Shown: positions 9,870 through 18,446 of the stretch, piece by piece
Numbering within the stretch: the first letter of the stretch is position 1
Layout of the letters: each line of letters starts with the position of its first letter
Assembly (NCBI GenBank): GCA_016719785.1
Contig: JADJYJ010000028.1
Span: 62,001 to 126,000, forward strand
Reading direction: 5' to 3'
Length of the DNA: 64,000 nucleotides
From: Candidatus Amarolinea dominans
GTDB taxonomy: Bacteria; Chloroflexota; Anaerolineae; SSC4; Amarolineaceae
The notes under the pieces: generated by a model
The model's input: only the letters and a program-made list of their open reading frames with translations
Databases searched by the model: none
What the model was told of the DNA's origin: nothing
Position numbers and translations under genes: made by a program

Positions 9870-10592
9870 TCACGGTCGTTTGATAATGATGGCCATACCA
9901 TGCTGTTCTTCCCACCGCCGAGACGCCACAGCAAAACCGAGATGTCTTCCAACGCCGACTGCTGTTCCCACAGCCATAACGCTGGCACACAGCACCACAA
10001 GAATGACGTCGCCAGAAGCAGAAAGCGAGCGAACGAACAGCATTGCAAGCCCGGCAATCAGCGGCAACAGTGACCGGGTTAAGGTTGTCATCTTGTCCCA
10101 CCGTCTATGCCACCTCTCTGCCTCCGGTGGGAATCTAGACAAATCGACCAGGCCGTTGGCACTGTCCAGCACACCGATTTCTTCGTGAGGCATGGTCGAC
10201 CGCTCTGGTGCCTTCAGAAAGATCACGTATGTCTGAATACTCACACAGGCCAGCGCCACTGCAATAAGCATCGCGATGAGCAGACGAACAACAGAATTAG
10301 CTCCAATTGTAACCACAAGCAAGACCAAATGCCCATACGCGAGTGTCGCCATGGCAAGGACAGCAGCGAAGAACATCTTGATATATACCACTCGCCGCAT
10401 GGTGATGTGCAAAACAAGGCCGGCGCCAGGAACCACAAGCAGTGCCGCAAGCCACGCCCAAAGTGGAGGTGTATAGTCCCCGATTGGCAACGCCGCATGC
10501 AATAACAGGCCCACGGCAATCCCTCCCCCGCCCGACACCCCCGCAAACAGAGGGGAAAGGAGGTTGGTGGAAGAAAGTAAATGTCTCCTCAT
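9870..10592 (-). CDS. Multi-pass membrane protein, candidate immunity protein for RHS tip 1
   Basis: About 240 residues. Start at ATG 10592 (MRRHLLSS) preceded by GGAGG; the earlier in-frame ATG at 10619 contains that Shine-Dalgarno inside its codons. Hydrophobic stretches: GIAVGLLLHAALPI, LAALLVVPGAGLVLHI, MFFAAVLAMATLAYGHLVLL, LLIAMLIAVALACVSI, LLPLIAGLAMLF and VILVVLCASVMAVGTAVGVG, about six or seven membrane segments with a cytoplasmic-looking middle (FLKAPERSTMPHEE). It follows tip 1 by 64 nt. The tip itself has a glycine-rich hydrophobic C-terminus, so a membrane-targeting toxin with a membrane immunity protein is a reasonable guess. No family assigned. Confidence 0.6.
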   Translation of the reverse strand: MRRHLLSSTNLLSPLFAGVSGGGGIAVGLLLHAALPIGDYTPPLWAWLAALLVVPGAGLVLHITMRRVVYIKMFFAAVLAMATLAYGHLVLLVVTIGANSVVRLLIAMLIAVALACVSIQTYVIFLKAPERSTMPHEEIGVLDSANGLVDLSRFPPEAERWHRRWDKMTTLTRSLLPLIAGLAMLFVRSLSASGDVILVVLCASVMAVGTAVGVGRHLGFAVASRRWEEQHGMAIIIKRP

Positions 10593-10656
10593 CGTGGTCT
10601 CAAATCCTCCTGCCTGCATGCATCACTGCACAGTTCTTTCGCCGACATGACCGTGC

Positions 10657-11847
10657 CTATCGAAGCCACATTCGAACCCTTGCTCTCGCACCCGGAGCGA
10701 CCTTGTTATCCCAATACACACTTCCACCTACAGAGCCCACGACTTCTCCCACAAAAATCAAGGGAGCAACCCCCATGGCTGCTCCCAGCGCTGCACCTGC
10801 CAATCCAACACCTTCTGAGAATGCCCACCCACCCGTGTCAACGATAAGATCGGTCACGGTGTTCTTGCTGAAAAAATCTCCGTGGCCAGCGTGGGCAATC
10901 AGATTTGGTCCAACAGACGCAAGACCACCAGCGAGGAGAAAAGGGCCATCGCCGCCTCGTCCTGCAGCCCGTATTGCGTTCATGGCACGTGAGCTATTTG
11001 CCACTCCGGGATTGAGTCCAATTCTGCGCAATGCGGCAGCAGAACCGGCCGCCACCCAGTATTCCTGACCATTCCTGCCAACAACCTTGTAGATTGAGTA
11101 TCCTTCCCTGGTATTCACGAACCCAAACGTATAGCCGGAGATATCTTCCGCTCCCTTGTATAGAGTAACTACCGTGTCTGGTGAAAACAAGGCGTCCCAA
11201 CTCCAGGAATTCGCTGTTCCTCCCTGGTCAGCAATGACTTGCCCTGGCGTTGGCGTACCTAGCGGTGGTGTTGGAGCCGGCAACGGCACTATCACTGGCT
11301 TGGATGATCTGGGAGGCGTGGTACCACAACCACCATCTGCGCTTGTGCCACATACCGCTGCGTGTCCGCTGGGGTCGCTGAACCTGAGAGAATTATTGGC
11401 CGCGTAGGCGTATCTATTCAGACTTTGCGGATTTTGCGGCTGGGGGATCAGTGTATCGGCCTGAGTGAACCGCCCCAGCGCCGGGTCGTAGTATCTCGCG
11501 TTGTAGAAATACAACCCGCCCGCCACCTCGTCCAGCACCTGCCCGGTGAAGCGGCGCTTCGTCGGCGTCGCTGCATCGGTCGCCCCGCGAGTCTCACCCC
11601 ACGGCTTGTACCACAACTCCGCCGTGCGCTCACCGCTGGCGCCATTGGCCGTCACCGTCGTGCTACCCAGGTGATCGCGCAACAGCCAGTACAACACCCC
11701 CGCCACGCGCACCGCCACCCGCTCACCGTTGAAATAGTAGTATTTCGTGTGTGTCGTTGTGCTGCCGACCACCTTCTTCTCGTACAGATTGCCGATGGCA
11801 GGTTCTTGGGATTGGGCGAATTCACCATTGGGTACACTCAAATACAC
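10657..11847 (-). CDS. Truncated RHS core with toxin tip 1
   Basis: 396 codons. The RHS part is only the last stretch of the core (YYYFNGERVAVRV, LLRDHLGSTTVTANGASGER, YFYNARYYDPALGRFTQADT), then the junction NPQSLNRYAYAANNSLRF and DPSGHAAVCGTSADGGCG. The remaining 230 residues are the variable tip: a proline-rich linker, a YKGAEDISGYTFGF segment, then a glycine/alanine-rich hydrophobic end (GVGLAGAALGAAMGVAPLIF). No start with a convincing ribosome site precedes it, so this is probably an orphan core-tip cassette. The toxin activity is not recognisable; the hydrophobic end suggests membrane insertion. Confidence 0.7.
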   Translation of the reverse strand: MYLSVPNGEFAQSQEPAIGNLYEKKVVGSTTTHTKYYYFNGERVAVRVAGVLYWLLRDHLGSTTVTANGASGERTAELWYKPWGETRGATDAATPTKRRFTGQVLDEVAGGLYFYNARYYDPALGRFTQADTLIPQPQNPQSLNRYAYAANNSLRFSDPSGHAAVCGTSADGGCGTTPPRSSKPVIVPLPAPTPPLGTPTPGQVIADQGGTANSWSWDALFSPDTVVTLYKGAEDISGYTFGFVNTREGYSIYKVVGRNGQEYWVAAGSAAALRRIGLNPGVANSSRAMNAIRAAGRGGDGPFLLAGGLASVGPNLIAHAGHGDFFSKNTVTDLIVDTGGWAFSEGVGLAGAALGAAMGVAPLIFVGEVVGSVGGSVYWDNKVAPGARARVRMWLR

Positions 11848-11921
11848 CTCTTGACCCTGTGAAATAACCCACCTGATGGGAGGGGCTCGGTCGAAGGTGC
11901 TGGGAAACCAGCAACCTGCAA

Positions 11922-12443
11922 CTACAACTCGGCTTCCCGGTCAGCCATACGGCGTTTTTCGTAGAGCGAATTCAACCATTTATCAGCCTGCCGCTGTCTG
12001 TACTCTAACAATCCTGCCCGTTGCTCCTCGAATACTTCAGGTTCAAATAGATGAAGTACCTCACCAATGTAAGGCTGCAATTCACCTGCAATGCTCTCTA
12101 TTTGATTCGCGATAAGAGCAGCGCCACGTAGATCACTATCGGGGAAAGGATACTCCCATGTGGTCTTCCCGTCAGTCAAGAACAAGATAACGTCACCTAT
12201 ATCGAACCATAAGTGAGAAGCGTGGATCGCCCAATCTAGTGGCGCTTGCAGCGAACCGACTTCAACAAAGACGCGTTCTCGTTCCACTATGATTCGTAGA
12301 CGACACACACGGGATTGGAGTACCACGATGGCATTACCATAATCCTTCGGATAGTCCTCTGCATGCACTACTGAGAAACCAAAGCTCTCCGCTAAACAGT
12401 GAAAAGGCTCGTGTATTAACTCGGTGAGCCTGAGTTGCGTCAT
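11922..12443 (-). CDS. Candidate immunity protein for RHS tip 2
   Basis: 173 residues, ATG at 12443 preceded by GGAGATAG. It starts 9 nt after the tip 2 stop codon, so the two are almost certainly co-transcribed and co-translated. Cytoplasmic: no signal peptide or membrane segment. It resembles small alpha/beta immunity proteins in having short beta strands (RVCRLRIIVERERVFVEVGS) followed by an acidic helical end (EPEVFEEQRAGLLEYRQRQ). I do not recognise the family, so the function is inferred from position and composition. Confidence 0.65.
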   Translation of the reverse strand: MTQLRLTELIHEPFHCLAESFGFSVVHAEDYPKDYGNAIVVLQSRVCRLRIIVERERVFVEVGSLQAPLDWAIHASHLWFDIGDVILFLTDGKTTWEYPFPDSDLRGAALIANQIESIAGELQPYIGEVLHLFEPEVFEEQRAGLLEYRQRQADKWLNSLYEKRRMADREAEL

Positions 12444-12452
12444 ATCTATCTC

Positions 12453-13223
12453 CTACTTGACTTTTACCAACATGTCGCCCACTACGTCATACCCAAGTGA
12501 GATCAGATATTCCAGCTCCTTTCTGAAATAGGTCCCCGCTTTCGCTTCGCTTACCAAACTTGCCAACCTAAAAGTGTCGCTACGGGCAATAGCATCATCC
12601 AAGAACTGCTTGTTCACAGCCCACCTCTGCGCATCGGTTAGCCTATCCCAACTATCATCGACGAAGTTGAGGAAGTTCGCACCGAGTCTGTTTGCCGTAT
12701 TGACATATGCCGGAAAACGCCCCAAGACAGTCACACCGTTTGTTACGCCCGCATTTGCTGGTCCCTGGACAGAGGCTTTGGCAATCGCCTTGATAGGATC
12801 AGCTTCTCCAGTTTGCTGGATCAGTTTGCGGAAAAGAGGATCGTTCGGGTCCAGCCCACCCGGCCCCGCCGTATTGCCACCCTGACCGGCATTCTGCGCC
12901 GCCTGCGCTAGCTGATCACCGGCGGCGATGGTTTGGTTTCCATACAACCACGTGGTCTGGGCTGCTACCGGGCCATACTGATAAATCGCCCCTTGCGCCT
13001 GGGTCATGGTCTGTTGGGCGCCTTGCATGAGGGCCACAATCAACCCGACACCTGCGCCGCCACCACCGCCGCCCCCGAAATCTACTCCAGCATGGCCGCT
13101 GGGGTCAACAAAACGTAGTGGATTACTGCTGCAATAACTGTAACGATTCAGACTTTGCGGATTTCCCGGCTGGGGGACGATCGTATCATCACAATGCCCT
13201 CCTAACCTTGCAATTAGTATCAC
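12453..13223 (-). CDS. RHS toxin tip 2, restarted by element A1
   Basis: 256 codons. It opens with GTG at 13223, whose GTGA overlaps the stop codon of the element A1 recombinase. The first 12 codons (to CD) belong to the element. It then reads through the attachment core into RHS sequence DTIVPQPGNPQSLNRYSY, SNPLRFVDPSGH, a Gly-rich linker, and the toxin domain, which ends VSEAKAGTYFRKELEYLISL and GDMLVKVK. That ending (AKxGTYFxRELEYLxSxGY) looks like a C-terminal domain common in polymorphic toxins, but I cannot name its activity. The immunity candidate follows directly. Confidence 0.7.
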   Translation of the reverse strand: MILIARLGGHCDDTIVPQPGNPQSLNRYSYCSSNPLRFVDPSGHAGVDFGGGGGGGAGVGLIVALMQGAQQTMTQAQGAIYQYGPVAAQTTWLYGNQTIAAGDQLAQAAQNAGQGGNTAGPGGLDPNDPLFRKLIQQTGEADPIKAIAKASVQGPANAGVTNGVTVLGRFPAYVNTANRLGANFLNFVDDSWDRLTDAQRWAVNKQFLDDAIARSDTFRLASLVSEAKAGTYFRKELEYLISLGYDVVGDMLVKVK

Positions 13224-15262
13224 GCCTGGATCTGCAGGCGCGATATCAATGCTGGATCATCCTGAATCCAGTACTGCTGTGTCTGTGGGTCGCGGGTTAC
13301 GTATTCGGCTTCGATCTGACCGGTATGCAGTCGGCGGTAGACCCACTGGGGCCTGACGCCCAGGCGTTGCGCCAGTGCGGGGACGGTATGATATCCTCGC
13401 GCACGACCGGTCGAGGACCGGTTCGGTCGAGCCACCTGTATGCATGCCGAATCGTCGTCACGGCATCCTCCGCCACATCGCTGCGCCGCGCTGAGTGGAA
13501 GCCCTCCCGACTCAGTTGCGCCGCAATCTGGGTGTCGTCCAGGCCCTGCGCATGCAATGCGCCCACTCGTTCCACCATCGCCGCATAGCCGTTGACGGTC
13601 GTTTGTACGCCGACCGGCGTCTGCACTTCAAGTCGGTGTAGTGGCCGGAGAGCCACACGATGCGCACATGCACCCGGTCGGCTATGTCTCGTCTCAGGAT
13701 CACCCGCTCGACCAGGCTGCGCAGCAGGGTTTTGCGCTGTGCAGGTGTGCAACCTTCCCATACTGCGGGCAGGTGCGCCGAGAGGTGGGCAAATTGCTCA
13801 CGCAGGCTCCGGGCGTGATCTTCTGCGGCGCACTGTTGCGTTCACGCCAGCGCTGCGCCGTTTCCTCGACGTTGCGTAACTGGCGTAGCTTTTCCTCCCA
13901 GCGCCGCTCCAGTTCGCCCGCCACCAGTCGGTTCTCCGGCTCGACCTGGCTGTACTGCCGCTGCGCCCGCTGCGCTTCGTACTCGGCTTGCTTGACCTGT
14001 GCGGCCCATTGCGCCGTCAGCTGTTCCTGTTCTGTGCGCTGTGCCGCTAATACCTCTGCCAGTACGTCGAGGTTGGCCGGGCGCAGGGCCGCAAAGAAGG
14101 CTTGTGTGACCGCCGCGTCCACCCTGGGCCCGTGAATCGTGGGACAGGCCGCCACGCCGTACCGGCGCCGCATGTTCTGGCACGGGTAGTGGTGATAACC
14201 TTCTTTGTACATCACTTGACGATGGTAGCCGCAGTGTCCGCACACCGCCAGTCCTTGCAGCAAACCAGGCCCTTCCCGTGTTGCGCCCACCGCGCGTAGA
14301 TCTGCACCGCCGGTGCGCTGTCCATTCCGGACCAACTGCGCCTGGTTCGCTTCGTACTGCGCCCACGTAATGTAGGCCGGGTAGACGTCGCACACAATGG
14401 CGATCCATTCCTCTTGCGGCCGACGCCCCCGCACGGCTGGCGGTTGCCCCGGCGTGTGGCGCCTTCGCCCATACACAAACGCACCTGCATAGGCCGGATT
14501 GCGCACGATCTCGTAGATCGCCGTGTCTGTTGGTGGCTTCCACACGATCTCTCCGCGCACTGCTCCATGCAGCTGGCGACGCGGTAGCAGCAGTTCTGCG
14601 CGCCGCAGGTAGTGCAACACCTGCCCGCAACTCCCCAATTCGGCGAATTTTGCCAGCACCAACTCGATGCTCCCGCGCACCCGCTCTCTCGGGTCTTTCT
14701 CCACCCGCCCGTCGGCGGCCCGTCCCAGTCCCGTCGGCAACACCTGGCGGTATGCTCCCCGTTCCACTTGCCGCAGCCGTCCCTCTTCCAATCGTTGCTT
14801 CAGAATGTGGAGTTCTGCCTCACTCATTGTCCCCTTCAGTCCCAACAAGAGCCGGTCGTTGAATTGCCGCGGATGGTAGACGCCGTCGTGGTCGGCAATC
14901 AGCGTGTCGCATACAGCCGCCAAGTCAAGCAAATGATACCAGTCTCCGTTGTTCCGCGCAGGCGCGATACTTCGTAGCCGATGATGATGCCGACCCGCCC
15001 CATGCTGACTTCCGTCACCAGTCGTTGGAATCCGCTCCGACTTGCGCTGTCGCTGCCTGAGCGCCCTTGATCTTCGTCTATCACCTCGATGCGCTCCGCC
15101 GACCACCCCAACCCAATCGCCCGCCCCACCATCTGCCGTTGGTTGACCTGGCTCTCCGGGTTGCGTACCACTTGCTGGAGCGTGGATTGCCGAATATAGA
15201 CGTAAGCCATCCGCGCCAAGTGCTTCTCGCTCACTTTGCTGGACCCCTTCACGCTGGCTCAT
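13220..15262 (-). pseudogene. Large serine recombinase of element A1 (frameshifted)
   Basis: The reconstructed protein is about 680 residues. N-terminal resolvase domain with the catalytic motif AYVYIRQSTLQQV, then GRSGSDSASRSGFQRL and EVSRL..NNGDWYHLLDLA. Next is the recombinase domain (YEIVRNPAYAGAFVYGRRRH), a zinc-ribbon-like CGHCGYHRQ...PCQNMRRRYGVAAC, a coiled coil, and a C-terminal HTH-like unit (ALAQRLGVRPQWVYRRL) ending at 13220. At least four frame changes: an extra G at about 15250 (GGGG, GGG in copy 2), one near 14960, and others near 13760 and 13430. Each is intact in copy 2 or in consensus, so error or very recent decay is likely. The stop codon overlaps the GTG of tip 2. Confidence 0.85.
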
Positions 15263-15720
15263 CGCACCGCTCCTCGTCCAGCCGCTCCCGGCAGACCTGC
15301 GCCACGATCCGACGCACGCGTTCCTGTTGCGCCTCCGTCATACTCCCCCACACTGCGGCCGGTGCCATCAGACTCGATGGCACCGGCCGCAGTTCCGTCT
15401 GCTCCCCTCTCATCTGGGCATCCATCTGCTGCGTCCTCCTCTGGCCCGGCGATGATCGCCGTGTAGTGTGCCAGCAATTGTCGCACAGAATGCCAGTCGA
15501 GGGGACACGAGGCATGTGGTTGCGCCAGGCTGCTCTGGTCGGTCACGCCCACAGGGAGCCAGCGGCGTATGCCAGGGGCCTGTTCGACCTCGAACCAGGT
15601 TTGACCGGGTCTTTCGTGGGTCGCGAGCAGCGGCATCGTCCGTCCGCACAGGGGGTGGCGCGGGTCGGTGACGGTAATAACGTCCGCAGAGAAAACAGGT
15701 TGCGATGCTTGGGGTGTAGT
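15249..15720 (-). other. Element A1 accessory ORFs A and B (frameshifted, starts unclear)
   Basis: Two short coding stretches upstream of the recombinase. orfA: SADVITVTDPRHPLCGRTM, TWFEVEQAPGIRRWLPVGVT, SVRQLLAHYTAII. It resembles small DUF5372-type proteins (HPLxG, trailing W/LP motif) that sit beside recombinases. orfB: SLMAPAAVWGSMTEAQQER then VRRIVAQVCRERLDEER, a small helical protein that ends inside the recombinase start. No ATG, GTG or TTG begins orfA inside the element. The same pair occurs in copy 2 and, diverged, in element B. Confidence 0.6.
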
Positions 15721-15745
15721 TTGTTGGTTACAGCACCAGCGTATC

Positions 15746-15958
15746 GGCCTGAGTGAACCGCCCGACCGCCGGGTCGTAGTATCTCGCGTTATAGAAATAC
15801 AACCCGCCCGCCACCTCGTCCAGCACCTGTCCGGTGAAACGGCGCTTCGTCGGCGTCGCTTCATCGGTCGCCCCGCGAGTCTCCCCCCAGGGCTTGTACC
15901 GCAACTCTGCCATGCGTACACCCGCCTCGCTCGCCGTGATGCTGGTCGAACCCAGGTG
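15746..15958 (-). pseudogene. RHS core fragment cut by element A1
   Basis: Leftward coding HLGSTSITASEAG, RYKPWGETRG, QVLDEVAGGLYFYNARYYD and GRFTQADTL, then the element A1 boundary where the frame stops two codons later (VL*). The upstream limit is abrupt at 15958, where RHS similarity ends next to the C-terminus region of the lipoprotein gene. No start codon; it is a fossil or the N-terminal partner of tip 2. Confidence 0.75.
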
Positions 15959-16001
15959 TCATCATCATAGCCATATAATTTGATGCTCAACCAGACAGAG
16001 A

Positions 16002-16685
16002 TCACTGTTGGATTTGCGGTCCTATTTCGATGGCTTTCCAGTCCTTGACCCATGGCCTATAGCTGGCTGCGATCTCTTGGCAAACATCTGAACCGGGATC
16101 CCAACACAAAAACCTGGTAAACTGGTCTGCTGGGCCAGGCTGCTTGAATATAAGAGATGCGGTGGGAAAGTTCGGCGTGATAGCGGGTGGTTGCCTGGTA
16201 TTCATCTCGAAATAAATCGTGCCCCAGGCAAAGATGCCTTGAGTGGGAAACAACAGATCTAGATCGAGTTGTGGGCCGCCCTCGCTAACCAATCCGTATC
16301 TTGCGCTGTAAAGATCAGGTTCTCCAAAACAAGCGATCACCTCGGCGATTGTTGGTTTCATCGGCTGAAAAAAACGGAGAGCAATACTGTCCAATCTGGC
16401 GGCGCTAATATCAGCTTGATATTCAACGCGCATGACCTTCCAAGAAAGCGATACTTCATCACCATCTCCTATCGAAAAAACACTAATGTCTTCACGCGGG
16501 ATCTGATAAGTAGTGCTGATCCACGTTAGCAAATCATCCACCGTGAACTCTCTTCCTATTTGTGCCCGCAACTCCGAGCTGACCATTTGTTTGCAGCCTG
16601 GGGTCTGAGCGAAAAAGGCGTTACAGGAAGAAAGAGATAGCGCCAGAAGCAGGAAAATAAGACAAGATATTGCTTTCATCGCCAC
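16002..16685 (-). CDS. Lipoprotein, candidate immunity protein for metallopeptidase tip 4
   Basis: 227 codons; start MAMKAISC or the ATG two codons later. Clear lipoprotein signal: ISCLIFLLLALSLSSC, with LSSC as lipobox. The mature part has a two-layer look with FTVDDLLTWISTTYQIPRED, a mid segment RFFQPMKPTIAEVIACFGEP, and a C-terminal CWDPGSDVCQEI cysteine pair. It overlaps the end of the metallopeptidase-like tip by about 10 nt, so the two are coupled. An exported inhibitor for a toxin acting outside the cytoplasm would fit. Family not recognised. AT content is visibly higher than in the housekeeping genes, suggesting transfer. Confidence 0.6.
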   Translation of the reverse strand: MAMKAISCLIFLLLALSLSSCNAFFAQTPGCKQMVSSELRAQIGREFTVDDLLTWISTTYQIPREDISVFSIGDGDEVSLSWKVMRVEYQADISAARLDSIALRFFQPMKPTIAEVIACFGEPDLYSARYGLVSEGGPQLDLDLLFPTQGIFAWGTIYFEMNTRQPPAITPNFPTASLIFKQPGPADQFTRFLCWDPGSDVCQEIAASYRPWVKDWKAIEIGPQIQQ

Positions 16686-17214
16686 CCCTCCAGAAGCGCC
16701 TGGATTCGACCCATTTGTACGTTCAATGCAGAGGTAGAGATCTTTAGATACTTGATATCATTTGCTCCGTAAGTGGGGATGAAAACCCCACCGGCACCCA
16801 CGTTTCCAAAGACCCAAACTGTCACCGCTTCGGCCCAGATATCCCACGAATCTGGGTAGGCCCTGAATCCTGCTCCGATACCGGCCGCATACTTGGTCAG
16901 AGGAGGCTCGCCCCAGGCGCTGGAGAAACGTCCATAGGTCGCCGCTGTTTGGCCATACATGGTGATCGTGCCGATCTGGATGTTGCTGTGCTAGTCAATG
17001 ACGTGTGCCAATTCATGCACGACAGTATGCATCAGCCAGGTTGCATCATTTACGGCATTGGATATGCGCACAGTATCGGTGCCTGGTGGCAACGCACAGG
17101 GATGGCCGAAACATGATTCCGACCTGATCTGAGCGCCCCCACCGAGCAATCTTCGTAACTGCGCCAAACCCCCGCTGAGCCTGTTGCCGAACCGAACGAT
17201 TCCAGTATTGAGTC
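16676..17214 (-). pseudogene. Displaced RHS tip 4: zinc metallopeptidase-like toxin with internal stop
   Basis: One continuous leftward frame from just after the tip 3 immunity gene: LNTGIVRFGNRLSGGLAQLR, then MHTVVHELAHVID, TAG at 16991-16993, then HSNIQIGTITMYGQ and SWDIWAEAVTVWVFG to the end. HELAH (17003-17017) is a zincin HExxH site; the downstream WDIWAEAV could supply the third ligand Glu as in gluzincin-like toxins. TAG may be a TGG (Trp) error or a true nonsense mutation. There is no start codon and no RHS core: this is a displaced tip. It is coupled to the lipoprotein gene. Confidence 0.6.
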
Positions 17215-17685
17215 CTAAATCAAAAAATCGTGCCCTACCTCCTGGATATCTGGATCTGAGTGCTGCGCGGCTCTTTCTGCTAATCTTTTGGTAAGCAAGG
17301 GATCGAGTAGTGCAAAAAGCTCCAGCAGTCGCCTATACTCATCGTATGTGCCATTAGCAAGTAAAGGCTCCGCAACGCTTTCAATGTTTGAGATGACCCA
17401 TTCGCGAGGCAAAGACAATATAACATCTCTAACGGCCTTGATCTCACCGTGCGCGTAGCTGGCCTGAAATACAAGGTCATCAAAGAGCTCCTGTAGCTCA
17501 GATTGTCTCAAAGACCTCAGCATCCAGGTAGCTGTGTGCTTGCCGTGACCACGTAGGGCGCCCCGGAGCACGGTAACACGATCGACCGGCCCTGTCAGGA
17601 ATTCGACTGATGCGAAAGCGAAGGCCTCGTGGCTTTGGACCAGTCGGTTCCAAATGGCCAGATCCCGTGCATAAGATGGTTCCAT
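17215..17685 (-). CDS. Candidate immunity protein for RHS tip 3
   Basis: 156 residues. ATG at 17685 overlaps the tip 3 stop as TGATG, so translation is coupled. The in-frame GTG one codon earlier is less likely. Predominantly helical, with Leu-rich helices (RSLRQSELQELFDDLVFQAS, DEYRRLLELFALLDPLLTKR) like HEAT/ARM-type immunity proteins. Cytoplasmic: no signal or membrane segment. Composition is more AT-rich than the flanking housekeeping genes. Function inferred only from position behind a toxin tip. Confidence 0.65.
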   Translation of the reverse strand: MEPSYARDLAIWNRLVQSHEAFAFASVEFLTGPVDRVTVLRGALRGHGKHTATWMLRSLRQSELQELFDDLVFQASYAHGEIKAVRDVILSLPREWVISNIESVAEPLLANGTYDEYRRLLELFALLDPLLTKRLAERAAQHSDPDIQEVGHDFLI

Positions 17686-18446
17686 CACTTCTTATTTCCT
17701 CCATACTGCCACGGCAAGCTACTAAACAGATCAACGAATCGGTCGAATGCCATCTCCACCGTGTTGAAAATCATATGATGCGTCGCTGGGTGAAGACTTG
17801 CAACGTTCACGTCAAGACCATCGGCCACTGCATTGAGGCCAAGTGGGAGTTCTGTGCCACCTGGCAACCTGTGGTAATGCCCAGTGAGAGGCGCCATGTT
17901 TGGATCAGCAAAGGTAGAAGCACCGTCTGGAAAAGGCGATGTCTGAGGTGCCAGCATGTTATCAGCGCCGGGGAAAATATCCTTGCCTGATCTCGGCGGA
18001 CGAGGCCCCGCTCGACTACCAAAAGCATGGAGATCCATGTTTGTTCGGATGCCGCCCGCAACACCAGCCGCCAGAAGCCCAATCCCATGCGCCGCATTGC
18101 CCCCATAACCGGACATCGCCTCGAAGATTACGCCATTGTCGGTCGCTGCGCCCAGTGCTAACCCGCCAAGATTTGCTGCACCAGACTCCGCTTGAGCTTG
18201 CGCATATCCGGTCGAGATGATGCCGTTGAATTCTTCAGTTGGGTTGAGTGGCTGATAGGCGCCTGCGTTCTCGCCAGGGTGCGCCAGGTAATACTGATAA
18301 TACGCTTGCTTGGCGCCGATTGGATCCAGTCTTCCTTGCCGCAGTTGCATTTCAATGCTTTGGAGCGCATCTATGCCGCCACAACCATCATCTGCACTTG
18401 TTCCACATATGGCTGCGTGTCCGCTTGGATCGATGAACCCGAGTGG
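17685..18446 (-). CDS. RHS toxin tip 3, cut from its core by element B
   Basis: The frame begins at the element B boundary with PLGFIDPSGHAAICGTSADD, which is the RHS core/tip junction. It continues through QSIEMQLRQGRLDPIGAKQA, a glycine-rich linker and a toxin domain ending HPATHHMIFNTVEMAFDRF and LFSSLPWQYGGNKK. The His-rich HATHH and the closing PWQYGG resemble a recurrent polymorphic-toxin C-terminus, but I cannot name the activity. A TAG lies five codons before PLGF, so today it could only start internally (ATG at 18350). Excising element B joins it in frame to NRYSYVGNQ at 21156-21185. Confidence 0.7.
   Translation of the reverse strand, partial: PLGFIDPSGHAAICGTSADDGCGGIDALQSIEMQLRQGRLDPIGAKQAYYQYYLAHPGENAGAYQPLNPTEEFNGIISTGYAQAQAESGAANLGGLALGAATDNGVIFEAMSGYGGNAAHGIGLLAAGVAGGIRTNMDLHAFGSRAGPRPPRSGKDIFPGADNMLAPQTSPFPDGASTFADPNMAPLTGHYHRLPGGTELPLGLNAVADGLDVNVASLHPATHHMIFNTVEMAFDRFVDLFSSLPWQYGGNKK

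Larger units (their letters stand above)
13177..15745 (-). mobile_element. Serine-recombinase element A, copy 1 (A1)
   Basis: About 2.56 kb, bounded on the left by ACGATCGTATC (13177-13187) and on the right by the related ACCAGCGTATC (15735-15745, 9 of 11 identical). Contents: orfA/orfB region then a long serine recombinase, all leftward. Near-identical by eye to 21211-23763, differing mainly by single-base indels in homopolymers. On both sides the flank is RHS coding sequence: GRFTQADTLV upstream and DTIVPQPGNP downstream. There are no terminal inverted repeats, in line with site-specific recombination rather than DDE transposition. Confidence 0.85.

Noticed and set aside
13177..15745. Reading elements A/B as classical DDE insertion sequences
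   Set aside because: No terminal inverted repeats and no DDE transposase; serine recombinase motifs and frame-restoring cores fit site-specific recombination.
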